A stretch of 64,000 nucleotides of DNA from Haloglomus salinum (GTDB lineage: Archaea; Halobacteriota; Halobacteria; Halobacteriales; Haloarculaceae): the NCBI RefSeq assembly GCF_024298825.1, contig NZ_CP101153.1, forward strand, positions 2,914,001 through 2,978,000, given 5' to 3'. The notes under the pieces are model-generated. The model saw nothing but the letters and a program-made list of their open reading frames with translations. It was not told the DNA's origin and did no database searches. Of the stretch, positions 1-7,931 are shown piece by piece. The first letter of the stretch is position 1. Each line of letters begins with the position of its first letter. Made by a program: the position numbers and the translations under genes.

Positions 1-1024
1 CCGCCTCGACCAGCGGGCTGTCCGGCGGCTCGTAGGTGCCGACCGACCAGCTCGTGTCCGCGACGGTCACGTGCGGGTAGTCGTCCAGGCAGTCACGGAT
101 ATCGGCCAGCACCGCGGGCGTCTCGACGCCGGCGGCAAGCCGGATGTCGAGTTCGGCGGTCGCCGACGGCGGGACCGTGTTGATGCTCTCGCCGCCCTCG
201 ATGGTGCCGAGGTTGACGGTCGGATGCTCGAACAGCGTCCGGGCCGTCTCGGCGCCCATCGTCGGCTCGTAGTAGGCCACCGATTCCTCGACGATGGTGT
301 CCATCGCGGCCGGCAGGTCGAGGTCGCGGGCCGGGAGGCGGCTCCGGATGGCCGTAATCGCGGCCCAGAGCCGGTCGATGGCGTTCCCCCCGAGCATCGG
401 CCGGGAGCCGTGGGCGGCCTCGCCGCTCGCCCGGAGCGTGAGCCAGATGCTCCCGCGGTCGGCGACGGTCACGGAGTGGTTCCCGCCGGCACAGGTCGTC
501 TCGCCGATGACACAGGCGTCGGCGTCGACGGCACCACGTTCCAGCAGTGCGCCGACCCCGGCGCCCCCACCGGTCTCCTCGTCGCTCACGAACGCGAACG
601 CGAGGTCGACGGGTGGTGTCGTGTCCGTTTCGACGAACGCTTCTGCGGCGTGGAGCATGGCCGCGAACGGCCCCTTCATGTCGGTCGCGCCGCGCCCGTA
701 GAGCCGGTCGCCGTCGCGCTCGCCGAGCGGGTCGTGGGTCCACTCGTCGGCGTCGAACGGGACCGTGTCGAGGTGGCCGTTGAACAGTAGCGTCCGGTCG
801 CGCTCGCCGGGGATGGTGGCGAGCAGGTTCGGCTTCGCCGGGTCAACCGTGACGCGCTCGGTCGCGAGGCCGAGGTCGTCCAGGAACGATTCGACGAGGG
901 CAGCGAGTTCGCGGGTGTCGCCCGGCGGGTTCCGGGAATCGACCCCGAGCAGGTCATCCGCGATGTCGACGACGCGCTCGCCGGAGAGGTACGCGGTCGC
1001 CGCCGTCGGTGCGGTGGGGGCCAT
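1..1024 (-). CDS. M20 family metallopeptidase (ArgE/DapE-like), 3' end outside window
   Basis: A zinc-dependent amidohydrolase of the M20 family, which removes acyl groups from amino acids or cleaves small peptides in the cytoplasm. The gene starts at the ATG at 1024 and runs off the left edge, so about 341 residues are visible. The metal ligands are clear: NGHLDTVP around residues 82-89 (His84, Asp86), GRGATDMKG near 110-118 (Asp115) and SDEETGG further on with the catalytic and ligand Glu. The stretch after GSRP is the dimerisation lid domain. Family membership is secure. Whether the substrate is acetylornithine, succinyl-diaminopimelate or a dipeptide cannot be told from the sequence, and no biosynthetic partner lies next to it. 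Confidence 0.88.
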   Translation of the reverse strand, partial: MAPTAPTAATAYLSGERVVDIADDLLGVDSRNPPGDTRELAALVESFLDDLGLATERVTVDPAKPNLLATIPGERDRTLLFNGHLDTVPFDADEWTHDPLGERDGDRLYGRGATDMKGPFAAMLHAAEAFVETDTTPPVDLAFAFVSDEETGGGAGVGALLERGAVDADACVIGETTCAGGNHSVTVADRGSIWLTLRASGEAAHGSRPMLGGNAIDRLWAAITAIRSRLPARDLDLPAAMDTIVEESVAYYEPTMGAETARTLFEHPTVNLGTIEGGESINTVPPSATAELDIRLAAGVETPAVLADIRDCLDDYPHVTVADTSWSVGTYEPPDSPLVEA

Positions 1025-1103
1025 GGTCGACGGTTGGAACTGGAGGTCCGTCGGTGTGAGGGGTGATTCCCGGTCGGTGCGGGTGACGAGAAATCGAGGG
1101 GCG

Positions 1104-1574
1104 TCAGTCGTCGCTCGGTGTGGGGCTGGCCGAATCGTCGGCGCGGTGGCTGCGCCAGACCCCCTGCACGTACGCGCCGAGGAACATCCCGGCGATGGCG
1201 TAGAGGATGGGCCAGTTACCCACCCCGAGGCTGGCGTAGGCCGCGCCGGGACAGATACCGGCGAGGCCCCAGCCGACGCCGAAGATGCTCCCACCGACGA
1301 GGACCCGCCGGTCGAACGACTTCAGCCGGCGCTTGTAGGAGCGCCCGGTGAGGGGCGCCCCGTCGCGCAAGTGCGGGACCAGCCAGAACGCGAGGCCGGC
1401 GACCACCGAGCCGCCGCCCATCACGAACAGCAGGCCGAGGTCCTCGAAGGTGAGGAAGTTCAGCACGACCTCCGGGCGGGCCATCTGGCTGAAGCCGAGG
1501 CCGAAGCCGAAGATGAGCCCACCGACCAGGATGACCGGCAGGAACAGCGGATGCCGGCCTGTGTTCGCGCTCAT
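1104..1574 (-). CDS. YeeE/YedE family membrane protein, C-terminal-type half
   Basis: A 156-residue membrane protein of the YeeE/YedE (sulfur transport domain) family, whose members move thiosulfate or related sulfur compounds across the membrane. Hydrophobic segments lie at about residues 10-30, 46-66, 92-112 and 120-140. The conserved GWGLAGICPGAA motif with Cys108 is present; in this family such cysteines are thought to relay the sulfur compound. The ATG at 1574 overlaps the stop of the upstream half gene by four bases (ATGA), so the two are translated together and probably form one transporter from two halves. An in-frame upstream extension runs inside that neighbour and is not credible. 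Confidence 0.9.
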   Translation of the reverse strand: MSANTGRHPLFLPVILVGGLIFGFGLGFSQMARPEVVLNFLTFEDLGLLFVMGGGSVVAGLAFWLVPHLRDGAPLTGRSYKRRLKSFDRRVLVGGSIFGVGWGLAGICPGAAYASLGVGNWPILYAIAGMFLGAYVQGVWRSHRADDSASPTPSDD

Positions 1575-2053
1575 GGTGTCACCCCCAGCGCGGCGACGAT
1601 GTTGGCGGTCACGATAGCGACGAGCATGAACGTCGCCACGCCGACGATGGACGTCCGGGAGACCGAGCCGACGCCACAGATGCCGTGGCCGGAGGTACAG
1701 CCCTTCCCGACGCGGGTGCCGACGCCGACGAGCGTCCCGCCGACGAACAGCCGCCACGGGGCGACCTCGGTCGTCCACGCGCCGCCCTGGAAGAGGACGG
1801 CGTAGACGGCCGCCCCGAGGACGATGCCGACGGTGAAGACGACACGCCAGTCACGCGAGGCGCGGTACTGCTGGAACCGGTCCCGGTCGGAGACGTACGA
1901 CAGGGTCGACTCCAGGAACGTACTCGCGCCGGCGGGAATCCCGGTCCCGTAGTAGATGACGGCCGTCCCGAGTCCGACGAGCAGGCCGCCGATGGCGTAG
2001 TGACTGACGCCGTTGGGGAAGAACGCCTCCAGCCCGAGTAGTCCACTGAGCAT
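1571..2053 (-). CDS. YeeE/YedE family membrane protein, N-terminal-type half
   Basis: A 160-residue membrane protein and the first half of a split YeeE/YedE sulfur-compound transporter. The hallmark GKGCTSGHGICG lies at about residues 117-128 with Cys119 and Cys126, in a membrane-embedded loop. Hydrophobic segments are near 20-38, 70-88, 100-116 and 132-155. It sits only ten bases after the rhodanese-persulfide dioxygenase gene and overlaps the second half gene by four bases, so all three are probably one operon. The context suggests it feeds thiosulfate or another sulfane-sulfur compound to, or clears it from, the neighbouring sulfur enzymes. The exact substrate is inferred. Confidence 0.92.
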   Translation of the reverse strand: MLSGLLGLEAFFPNGVSHYAIGGLLVGLGTAVIYYGTGIPAGASTFLESTLSYVSDRDRFQQYRASRDWRVVFTVGIVLGAAVYAVLFQGGAWTTEVAPWRLFVGGTLVGVGTRVGKGCTSGHGICGVGSVSRTSIVGVATFMLVAIVTANIVAALGVTP

Positions 2054-2063
2054 CTATCTCGCC

Positions 2064-3263
2064 TCAGTCACTGGTGAGCGCATCCTGGCTGGCTGCGCAG
2101 TTGTTCGGGCCGAGCTCGAGGGTGAACGCCTCCTCGTCGTCGGCCTCCTGCTGTCCCAGGTTCGTCGCGATGATGTCCTCGTAGTTGGCCGGGCGGGGTG
2201 GCATGTCCGCCAGGACCAGATCGACGAAGTCGTCCTCGTCCATCGACAGCGCGTCCATCCGGTCGACGAGGTCGCCAATGGGAGCCGTGTAGGTGCCGTC
2301 CTCGGCGGGCTCGGCGGCGTCACTGAAGTGGGCGCCGCCGACCAGCACGTCGTCGTCCAGGGTGAGGACGCGCTCCTGCAGGCTCTCGTAGAGCATCCGG
2401 GCCGCGTCGGGCGCGCCGTCGTCGCCCTCCTCGAGGTCCGGCCGGGCGACGCTCTCGATGAAGAGGCCGTCACCCGTCGCGAGCACGCTGTCGTCGACGA
2501 GGTAGCTCGTCATCCCGGTCGTGTGCCCGGGCGTGAAGACGGTCTCGATGGTCGCGTCGCCGACATCGAACTCGTCGCCGTCCTCCGCGAGGGTCACCTG
2601 GTCGGTGTAGGTGACGCCACGGTCGGCGGCGGCCTCGGGGACGACCCCCTCGACGCCCTCGTCGGCGAGGGCGCGCACGCCGGAGATGTGGTCGGCGTGG
2701 ATGTGGGTGTCGATGGCGTACGTCAGCTCGACGCCGAGTTCCTCGGCGTCCTCGAGATAGCGGTCCGTGAACGCGCGCAGTGGGTCGATGACGGCGGCCT
2801 CGTCACTGTCGTAGACCATGTAGCCGAGGCACCCGCTGGAGGGGCGCTGGTACTGGACGACCGTGCCGGCGCCGTCGTAGTCGGTGACCTCCTCGGCCTC
2901 GTAGATGGAGGCCCAGCCGTTCATCCCGTCCTCGAGGTGGTCGACGTCGTAGCCGCGCACCTGCAGTTCGGCGGCGACGTACTCGCTGGAGCCACCCTTC
3001 GCGCAGAGGACGGTCATGTGCTCGTCCTCGGGCAGCTGCTCGAGGACCTCCTCGTCGATCTCCTCGTCGAGGAACTCGAAGTACGGGACGTTGATGGCCT
3101 CGACGTTCTCTCCCTCGATGGCCCACTCCTCGAACTCGCTCGACATCCGGGTATCCAGGAGGGTGACCTCCTCCCCATCGTCGATACGGGCCTTGAGCTG
3201 CTCGGGACTGGTCGATTCGACGGTCACGTCGGGCATCTCGACGCCCAACTCGTCCGGGTTCAT
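2064..3263 (-). CDS. rhodanese / metallo-beta-lactamase fusion, probable persulfide dioxygenase
   Basis: A 399-residue cytoplasmic enzyme with two domains. Residues about 12-120 are a rhodanese sulfurtransferase domain with the active-site loop CAKGGSS and Cys87. Residues about 130-340 are a metallo-beta-lactamase fold with THIHADH (His187, His189, Asp191, His192), TPGHTTG (His247) and a later Asp in ATGDG, the iron-ligand pattern of ETHE1-type persulfide dioxygenases, which oxidise glutathione- or thiol-bound persulfide to sulfite. The fusion order is rhodanese first. I chose the ATG at 3263, because a CTTAAG TATA-like box lies at 3294-3299; an in-frame ATG at 3308 would place the start upstream of that box. 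It leads the leftward sulfur operon. Confidence 0.9.
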   Translation of the reverse strand: MNPDELGVEMPDVTVESTSPEQLKARIDDGEEVTLLDTRMSSEFEEWAIEGENVEAINVPYFEFLDEEIDEEVLEQLPEDEHMTVLCAKGGSSEYVAAELQVRGYDVDHLEDGMNGWASIYEAEEVTDYDGAGTVVQYQRPSSGCLGYMVYDSDEAAVIDPLRAFTDRYLEDAEELGVELTYAIDTHIHADHISGVRALADEGVEGVVPEAAADRGVTYTDQVTLAEDGDEFDVGDATIETVFTPGHTTGMTSYLVDDSVLATGDGLFIESVARPDLEEGDDGAPDAARMLYESLQERVLTLDDDVLVGGAHFSDAAEPAEDGTYTAPIGDLVDRMDALSMDEDDFVDLVLADMPPRPANYEDIIATNLGQQEADDEEAFTLELGPNNCAASQDALTSD

Positions 3264-3559
3264 GTGTGCATTCCCTCGTACTGGAGTGACCGACTTAAGA
3301 TTTTGCATAGTATTTCCAATCTACCGCAATACTAATCGCGAACTGAAGCGCGGCCGGTCGCCGGTTTCCCGCTCTCGATATGCAGGTAACTCGCCATAGG
3401 TCCGGCAGAGCGCCCAGATATCGAGAAATAGCCCGCACGGGAGTTGTTTCGGGCGTGCGAGCGCGTTGCGATAGTTGTGTCCGTTTTGGGCAATAATCGA
3501 CATACTTATGAGGGGCAAGACAATATTGTGCGATAGTCCCAATAGAGGACATCCGAATC
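3264..3559. promoter_or_regulatory. divergent promoter region of the sulfur island
   Basis: This 296-base gap separates the leftward dioxygenase-transporter operon from the rightward tusA-dsrE pair and is much richer in A+T than its flanks. It holds an inverted repeat TAGTATT (3308-3314) / AATACTA (3328-3334) with a 13-base spacer, a perfect palindrome ACAATATTGT at 3520-3529, and two copies of GCGATAGT near 3468 and 3529. TATA-like boxes are CTTAAG (3294-3299, leftward) and ACTTATG (about 3504-3510, rightward). No gene is seen here. The symmetry suggests binding of a dimeric regulator that controls both directions; the regulator itself is not in the window. Confidence 0.5.
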
Positions 3560-3814
3560 ATGAGCACGGAAACACCTACCGAGACGCTCGACGTGAAGGG
3601 ACAGAACTGCCCGATGCCGGTCGTCAAGACCAAGGGAGCCTTCGACGGGCTCACCCCCGGCGGGACGCTGGAGGTGGTCGCGACCGACTCCGGGAGCATG
3701 AGCGACATCGCGGGCTGGGCCGACTCCACCGACGATGCGGAACTCGTCGACCAGGAGGAGGACACCGAGGACGGCGAGGCCGTCTACAAGCACTACATCC
3801 GCAAGACCGAGTGA
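3560..3814 (+). CDS. TusA-family sulfurtransferase
   Basis: An 84-residue cytoplasmic sulfur-carrier protein. The single-domain TusA/SirA fold is shown by the N-terminal motif GQNCPMPVVKTK with the persulfide-bearing Cys17 and by the usual size of about 80 residues. TusA proteins receive sulfane sulfur from rhodaneses or cysteine desulfurases and pass it to DsrE-type proteins or to tRNA thiolation and cofactor synthesis. Here it is followed two bases later by a DsrE-like gene and faces a rhodanese-dioxygenase across the divergent promoter, so a role in persulfide trafficking is likely. The start ATG lies about 50 bases after a TATA-like ACTTATG. Confidence 0.92.
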   Translation: MSTETPTETLDVKGQNCPMPVVKTKGAFDGLTPGGTLEVVATDSGSMSDIAGWADSTDDAELVDQEEDTEDGEAVYKHYIRKTE

Positions 3815-3816
3815 CG

Positions 3817-4401
3817 ATGAGCACGGACACCCAGCCCACCCCCGACGGTGCCCCATCCGCCGAGGAGTTCGAGGCACTCCAGTCCCGCATCGACGAACTG
3901 GAGGACGAACTCGCGGCCGTCCGCACCGACGTGGACGACGACACCCAGAAGATGGTCATCATCGCGACGAAGGGGACCCTCGACATGGCCTACCCGCCGC
4001 TCATCCTCGCGAGCACGGCGGCGGCCTTCGGCTACGACGTGACGGTCTTCCACACCTTCTGGGGGCTCGAGATCCTCCACGAGGAGAAGGCCGACGACCT
4101 CAAGCTCAGCTCCGTCGGCAACCCCAACATGCCCGTCCCCAACGTGGTCGGCGCGCTGCCGGGGATGGACCGGGTCACGACCCGGATGATGGAGAAGCAG
4201 ATTGCGGACAACGAGGTCGCGACCGTCCGGGAACTCATCGAGACCTCCATCGACCAGGGCGTGGAGTTCCAGGCCTGCCAGATGACCATCGACCTGATGG
4301 GCTACGACGAGGACGACTTCTTCGACGAGGTCGAGACCGGCGTCGGCGCCGCGAGCGCCTTCCAGGAGATGGTCGAGGCCGACATCCAGCTGCTGGTCTG
4401 A
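3817..4401 (+). CDS. DsrE/DsrF/DrsH-like family protein
   Basis: A 194-residue protein of the DsrE-like (peroxiredoxin-like, DUF1641/DsrE2-neighbour) group. Residues about 20-46 form a short coiled coil of the form SRIDELEDELAAV, followed by a Rossmann-like domain starting VIIATKGTLDMAYPPLILA and continuing with GYDVTVFHTFWGLEIL, the typical DsrE2 start. A cysteine in FQACQMTIDLMG near residue 155 matches the conserved sulfur-binding position. DsrE2 proteins exchange sulfane sulfur with TusA and rhodanese proteins, which agrees with the gene lying two bases after tusA. Some relatives are membrane-attached, but no membrane segment is seen here. Confidence 0.88.
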   Translation: MSTDTQPTPDGAPSAEEFEALQSRIDELEDELAAVRTDVDDDTQKMVIIATKGTLDMAYPPLILASTAAAFGYDVTVFHTFWGLEILHEEKADDLKLSSVGNPNMPVPNVVGALPGMDRVTTRMMEKQIADNEVATVRELIETSIDQGVEFQACQMTIDLMGYDEDDFFDEVETGVGAASAFQEMVEADIQLLV

Positions 4402-4577
4402 GCGCACTCGTCCCGCAACCCCGGCGGCCACCTGCCGGCCGCCACCCCTTCTCCCGCTGCCTGCCACTCCCCGGTTCCGGACCCGGTTCGTGGGTGCGGT
4501 CCCGTGCCAGACGGCCCCGCTCCCGGAATCCCGGAACCGACCCCCCGATTCTTCACCCCCGACGTGGAGCCTCGGCC

Positions 4578-4988
4578 ATGGTCGTACTCGTCCCCATCGA
4601 CGGTTCGGACCCGGCGCGGGCGGCGCTCGAACTCGCCCTCTCGGAGTCTCCCGACGAGCTGCTGGTGTTGCACGTCGTCGACCCGCCACGCGCGCTCGCT
4701 GCCCACGGTCACCGGGGGCTCGACGACGCGATGGACGCCGCACAGGACGCCGCCGAGCGCATCCTGGAGGCGGCGACGGCGCTCGCCGAGTCGCGTGGCG
4801 TCACCGTCGAGACGGAGGTCGCGTTCGGCGACCCCGCACGGACCATCCTCGAGTACGCGGCGCTGGACGAGGTCGACCGCGTCGTCGTCGGGAGCCGCGG
4901 CCGGACCGGGGTCCAGCGCGTCCTGCTCGGTAGCGTCGCCGAAAGGGTCGTCCGCCGGTCGCCCGTCCCGGTCACCGTCGCGCGGTGA
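4578..4988 (+). CDS. universal stress protein UspA family
   Basis: A 136-residue single-domain universal stress protein. It opens with VLVPIDGSDPARAAL and ends with the nucleotide-binding signature GSRGRTGVQRVLLGSVAERV followed by SPVPVTVAR, the ATP-binding G-2x-G-9x-G(S/T) pattern. Such proteins bind ATP or act as small stress-response dimers in the cytoplasm. It follows the sulfur genes after a 176-base gap with no visible shared promoter and converges on a second UspA gene 29 bases away. The role is known only at family level. Confidence 0.92.
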   Translation: MVVLVPIDGSDPARAALELALSESPDELLVLHVVDPPRALAAHGHRGLDDAMDAAQDAAERILEAATALAESRGVTVETEVAFGDPARTILEYAALDEVDRVVVGSRGRTGVQRVLLGSVAERVVRRSPVPVTVAR

Positions 4989-5017
4989 CGGCTCTGGGCG
5001 TCACGGGGGGCGCACGC

Positions 5018-5464
5018 TCACCGGACGAGCGTCACCGGCACAGAGGCACGCCGGGCGACGGTGTCGGCGACACTGCCGAAGAACGGCCTGTCTGCCCCCT
5101 CGCGGCCGTGGGCGCCCAGCACGATGTGGTCCACGTCCTCCTCCTCGGCGTAGCTCAGCACCACCCTGTCGACGTCACCGATGTCGGAGTCGGTCGTCAC
5201 CTCGCGGCCGTAGTCCTCGGCGAGGTCGCGCGCCGCGCCGAGGATGGTCTCGGTCACCCGTTCGGTGGCCTCGTACCACTCCGCCGTGCCCATCATGTGC
5301 TCGTAGGTCGGCTCGAACCCCTGATGCTCGCCGTAGGTCGGCTCGAACAGGTCGACCACGTGCAGGACGGTGATGTCGGCGTCCGGGAACTCTCGCAGGG
5401 CGTGCCGGAGCGCCTGGCGCGCCAGCGGTGACCCGTCGGTGGGGACCAGAACGTGTCGCGTCAT
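5018..5464 (-). CDS. universal stress protein UspA family
   Basis: A 148-residue UspA-type protein, convergent with the previous one. It begins HVLVPTDGSPLARQAL and carries GAHGREGADRPFFGSVADTV then SVPVTLVR at the end, so the nucleotide-binding loop is intact. A tandem-like YGEHQGFEPTYEHMMG segment in the middle is an insertion relative to its neighbour. The two paralogues share the fold but are too different to be a recent duplication. The start ATG at 5464 is the only good candidate. Confidence 0.9.
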   Translation of the reverse strand: MTRHVLVPTDGSPLARQALRHALREFPDADITVLHVVDLFEPTYGEHQGFEPTYEHMMGTAEWYEATERVTETILGAARDLAEDYGREVTTDSDIGDVDRVVLSYAEEEDVDHIVLGAHGREGADRPFFGSVADTVARRASVPVTLVR

Positions 5465-5679
5465 CGGTCCGTTCCCGCCCCGGCTCTGGGTCCGAGTGGC
5501 GGCAGGGGAATGCTGTCGAACATGTGCTCGCCCGACTGTGGGGTCCGGAGCGGATTAGAGGCGGCGACCGTTCCCCGCTGTTGAGAACCGCTCCGAGGGG
5601 TAGGCTTGAACCTTTCCCCAGATACCAACTGGAAGGAACTGCAGAAGTCGTCATACCCCTGAGGCGCCTATTTACATGT

Positions 5680-6267
5680 ATGTCCGCAGAGCCAGTCGCC
5701 GTCTCGCGTCGAACCTTCCTCCGAACGGCAGCCGGTGCCGGTGCGCTCGCCGGCGCGACTGGCGCCGCCACCGCACAGGACGGCACCACCCACACGGTCG
5801 ATATGACCGATGGGCTCGTGTTCGACCCGGACGAGATAACCATCGAACCCGGCGACACCGTCGTCTGGGAGAACGTCGGCTCCATCGGGCACAGCGTCAC
5901 CGCGTACGAGGACGACATCCCCGAGGAGGCCGAGTACTTCGCGAGCGGCGGGTTCGACAGCGAGCAGGCCGCGCGCGACGCCTACCCCGATGGGGAGGTC
6001 GGCGGCGGCGGCACCTACGAGCACACCTTCGAAGTCGAGGGTACCTACGAGTACTTCTGCATCCCCCACGAGGGCGCCGGGATGCTCGGCACGGTCAACG
6101 TCGGCACCGGCGGCAGCACGCCCACCAGTGGCGGCGGTGGCCTCGTCCCGCAGGTGCCGGACAGCGCACGGTCGCTCGTCGTCGGCACGCTGGTGGCCGG
6201 CCTCTCGGTGCTGGGGCTGGCATACTTCTTCATGCGCTACGGCGGCGACTACGGGACCGAGGAGTGA
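5680..6267 (+). CDS. halocyanin-like blue copper protein with Tat signal and C-terminal anchor
   Basis: A 195-residue exported small electron carrier of the plastocyanin/halocyanin family. Residues 10-15 (RRTFLR) followed by an alanine/glycine-rich hydrophobic stretch form a twin-arginine signal. The cupredoxin domain spans about 38-145 with ligands His71 (GSIGHSV), Cys127 and His130 (YFCIPH) and Met135 (GAGM). A Gly/Thr linker leads to a membrane segment at about 168-188 (SLVVGTLVAGLSVLGLAYF) near the C terminus, so the domain faces outside. It likely shuttles electrons for the respiratory chain. The ATG at 5680 is chosen because the Tat motif then lies ten residues from the start. Confidence 0.93.
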   Translation: MSAEPVAVSRRTFLRTAAGAGALAGATGAATAQDGTTHTVDMTDGLVFDPDEITIEPGDTVVWENVGSIGHSVTAYEDDIPEEAEYFASGGFDSEQAARDAYPDGEVGGGGTYEHTFEVEGTYEYFCIPHEGAGMLGTVNVGTGGSTPTSGGGGLVPQVPDSARSLVVGTLVAGLSVLGLAYFFMRYGGDYGTEE

Positions 6268-6310
6268 ACTGTCCGACCGCTGTTGCCCGGCCAGCGATAT
6301 CGGTGCGGAG

Positions 6311-6460
6311 TTACTCCGAGTAGCCCTCCCGCAGGAAGGACCCCTCCGTCTCGTACACCGAGACGAGTTCCTCGACGAACTCCTCCATCGTCTCGTCTTC
6401 CTCCAGATGCCGCTCCATCCGCTCTTTCAGTTCGTCGCTTATCTCGAGTGTGTAGGTCAT
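6311..6460 (-). CDS. small acidic protein, 49 residues, ribbon-helix-helix/antitoxin-like
   Basis: A short, very acidic protein (start MTYTLEISDELKERM, end SFLREGYSE) encoded between the copper protein and the lipoprotein gene. The pattern of a short beta strand YTLEIS followed by two helices rich in Glu, with VEELVSVYE near residues 29-37, resembles the small CopG/RHH-like or antitoxin-type proteins common in haloarchaea. No toxin partner is visible beside it. Codon use is like that of its neighbours, and the hydrophobic residues fall on one face of the helices, which argues for real coding. Function unknown. Confidence 0.7.
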   Translation of the reverse strand: MTYTLEISDELKERMERHLEEDETMEEFVEELVSVYETEGSFLREGYSE

Positions 6461-6751
6461 GGTACTGGCGCTGTTCCACGCCACGTCGGACGACGTGGGC
6501 CACAGTGAAATACGTTGCCGGGGCGATGGGCCCGCTGCGATTTCGACGACACCAGCATCGACGGGTGAGTCCGGACTACTCGGAGATGTTTTTCTTCAAT
6601 CCGCCATACAACCCACATGAAATAGAATCTAATTGGGCGTATCGCAAATAAATCTGTATCCTTCCACAGAGAGGCAGTATCTCGCATACATCTGTCCCAT
6701 CCGCTGAGAATCACCCCGCCAGTCTACACCAGCTGGTGACGTACCACCAGC
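6461..6751. other. intergenic, A+T-enriched, no gene seen
   Basis: About 290 bases between two genes that point away from each other. The right part (about 6585-6690) is clearly richer in A+T than the chromosome average. Short frames such as ATG AAA TAG close at once, and I see no structured RNA. It should contain the promoters of the small acidic protein (leftward) and of the lipoprotein (rightward). Confidence 0.4.
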
Positions 6752-7906
6752 ATGAATCGCGCCATCGTAAGCATCGTCGCACTGCTGGTCCTACTCGCCG
6801 GCTGTTCCTCACTGACCGGTGGCCCGGCAGAGACGCCAACGCCGACCCCGACCGACACACCCACCCCGACCGACGCACCGACGCCCACCCAGACGCCGAC
6901 TGACACACCCACGGCCACCCCGACGCCCACGCCGGGGGGCGCCGAGGAGCTCGCCCCGGGCGTCACCAGTGAGCGGATCGAGAACCCGGTCGCGCTCATC
7001 GACGCTCATCAGCGCGGCCTCCTGGCCGACGGGTTCGTCGTGAACCAGACCCTGACCAGCACCTACAACGGGACGGTCAGCAACCGACTGAACCTGACCC
7101 TGACCGCCGGCCCCGGTGGTGAGGTCGCGTACATGAACGGGTCTTCCTCCGGGTTCGACTTCGAGGGCGACGAGAGCGTCATCGTCAACAGCGTCTGGGT
7201 GAACACGACCCACCAGTACAACCGCCACATCGAGAGCGGGTCGACGACCTACGACCTGCAGAAGCGGCTCTACCCGGCGGAGTACTTCGTCTGGTTCGGC
7301 AGCCTCCAGCGCGACATCCAGCTCGCCGGAACCGACCACGAGGTGACGAGCGTCGAGAGCGGTGACGGGCTCGACTACATCACGCTGACGGCGACCATCG
7401 ACCGCGTCGGCAACGACGGCGTGACCGACACCGTCTCCACGCTCGTCGTGGACGAGAACGGCATCATCCGGAGCGCCGACGTCCGCGTGGACTACGGCGA
7501 GGGCCAGACCTACCACACCACCTACGAGGTGGTCCAGCTCGGCGCCGCCGCTCCCGAGCGAGCGGCGTGGGTCGACGCTGTCCCGCCGAGCGCATCGCTC
7601 CAGCTCGAACTCGACGTGTTCGGGTTCAACGAGTCCAGCATCGAACTGGTCCACCTGTACGGGGACGCCGTCCCCGAGGGCGCCATCGTGACGGTCATCT
7701 CCAACGGCACGCTGTACGAGACGACACTCGAGGAACCGTTCGGCGACGACCGGCGCTACCTCTGGGTCGCGACCGATGGCACGCTTCGGGCCACCGCCGA
7801 GCCGCCGGCCACCGACGCGACGCAGGCACTCGGCCGGGAGGTCACCGTCGAGGTCCACGCCCCGGACGGCGGGGAGCTGTTCACGACGAGTATCGGGCGG
7901 CGATAA
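6752..7906 (+). CDS. haloarchaeal lipoprotein, surface-anchored, function unknown
   Basis: A 384-residue exported protein. The N terminus is a signal peptide with a lipobox LLAGCSS (Cys18), so the mature protein is likely lipid-anchored outside the cell. Residues about 26-66 are a Thr/Pro-rich tract of repeated TPTPTD-type words, a glycosylated stalk typical of halophile surface proteins. The rest is a globular domain with many NxT/NxS sequons and no cofactor motif. A second part starting about residue 285 looks like an Ig-like beta domain (VTVISNGTLYETTL). It belongs to a lipoprotein group common in haloarchaea; I cannot assign a ligand. Confidence 0.85.
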   Translation: MNRAIVSIVALLVLLAGCSSLTGGPAETPTPTPTDTPTPTDAPTPTQTPTDTPTATPTPTPGGAEELAPGVTSERIENPVALIDAHQRGLLADGFVVNQTLTSTYNGTVSNRLNLTLTAGPGGEVAYMNGSSSGFDFEGDESVIVNSVWVNTTHQYNRHIESGSTTYDLQKRLYPAEYFVWFGSLQRDIQLAGTDHEVTSVESGDGLDYITLTATIDRVGNDGVTDTVSTLVVDENGIIRSADVRVDYGEGQTYHTTYEVVQLGAAAPERAAWVDAVPPSASLQLELDVFGFNESSIELVHLYGDAVPEGAIVTVISNGTLYETTLEEPFGDDRRYLWVATDGTLRATAEPPATDATQALGREVTVEVHAPDGGELFTTSIGRR

Positions 7907-7931
7907 TCGACCCTGCTCGCCGGCAACCGCC

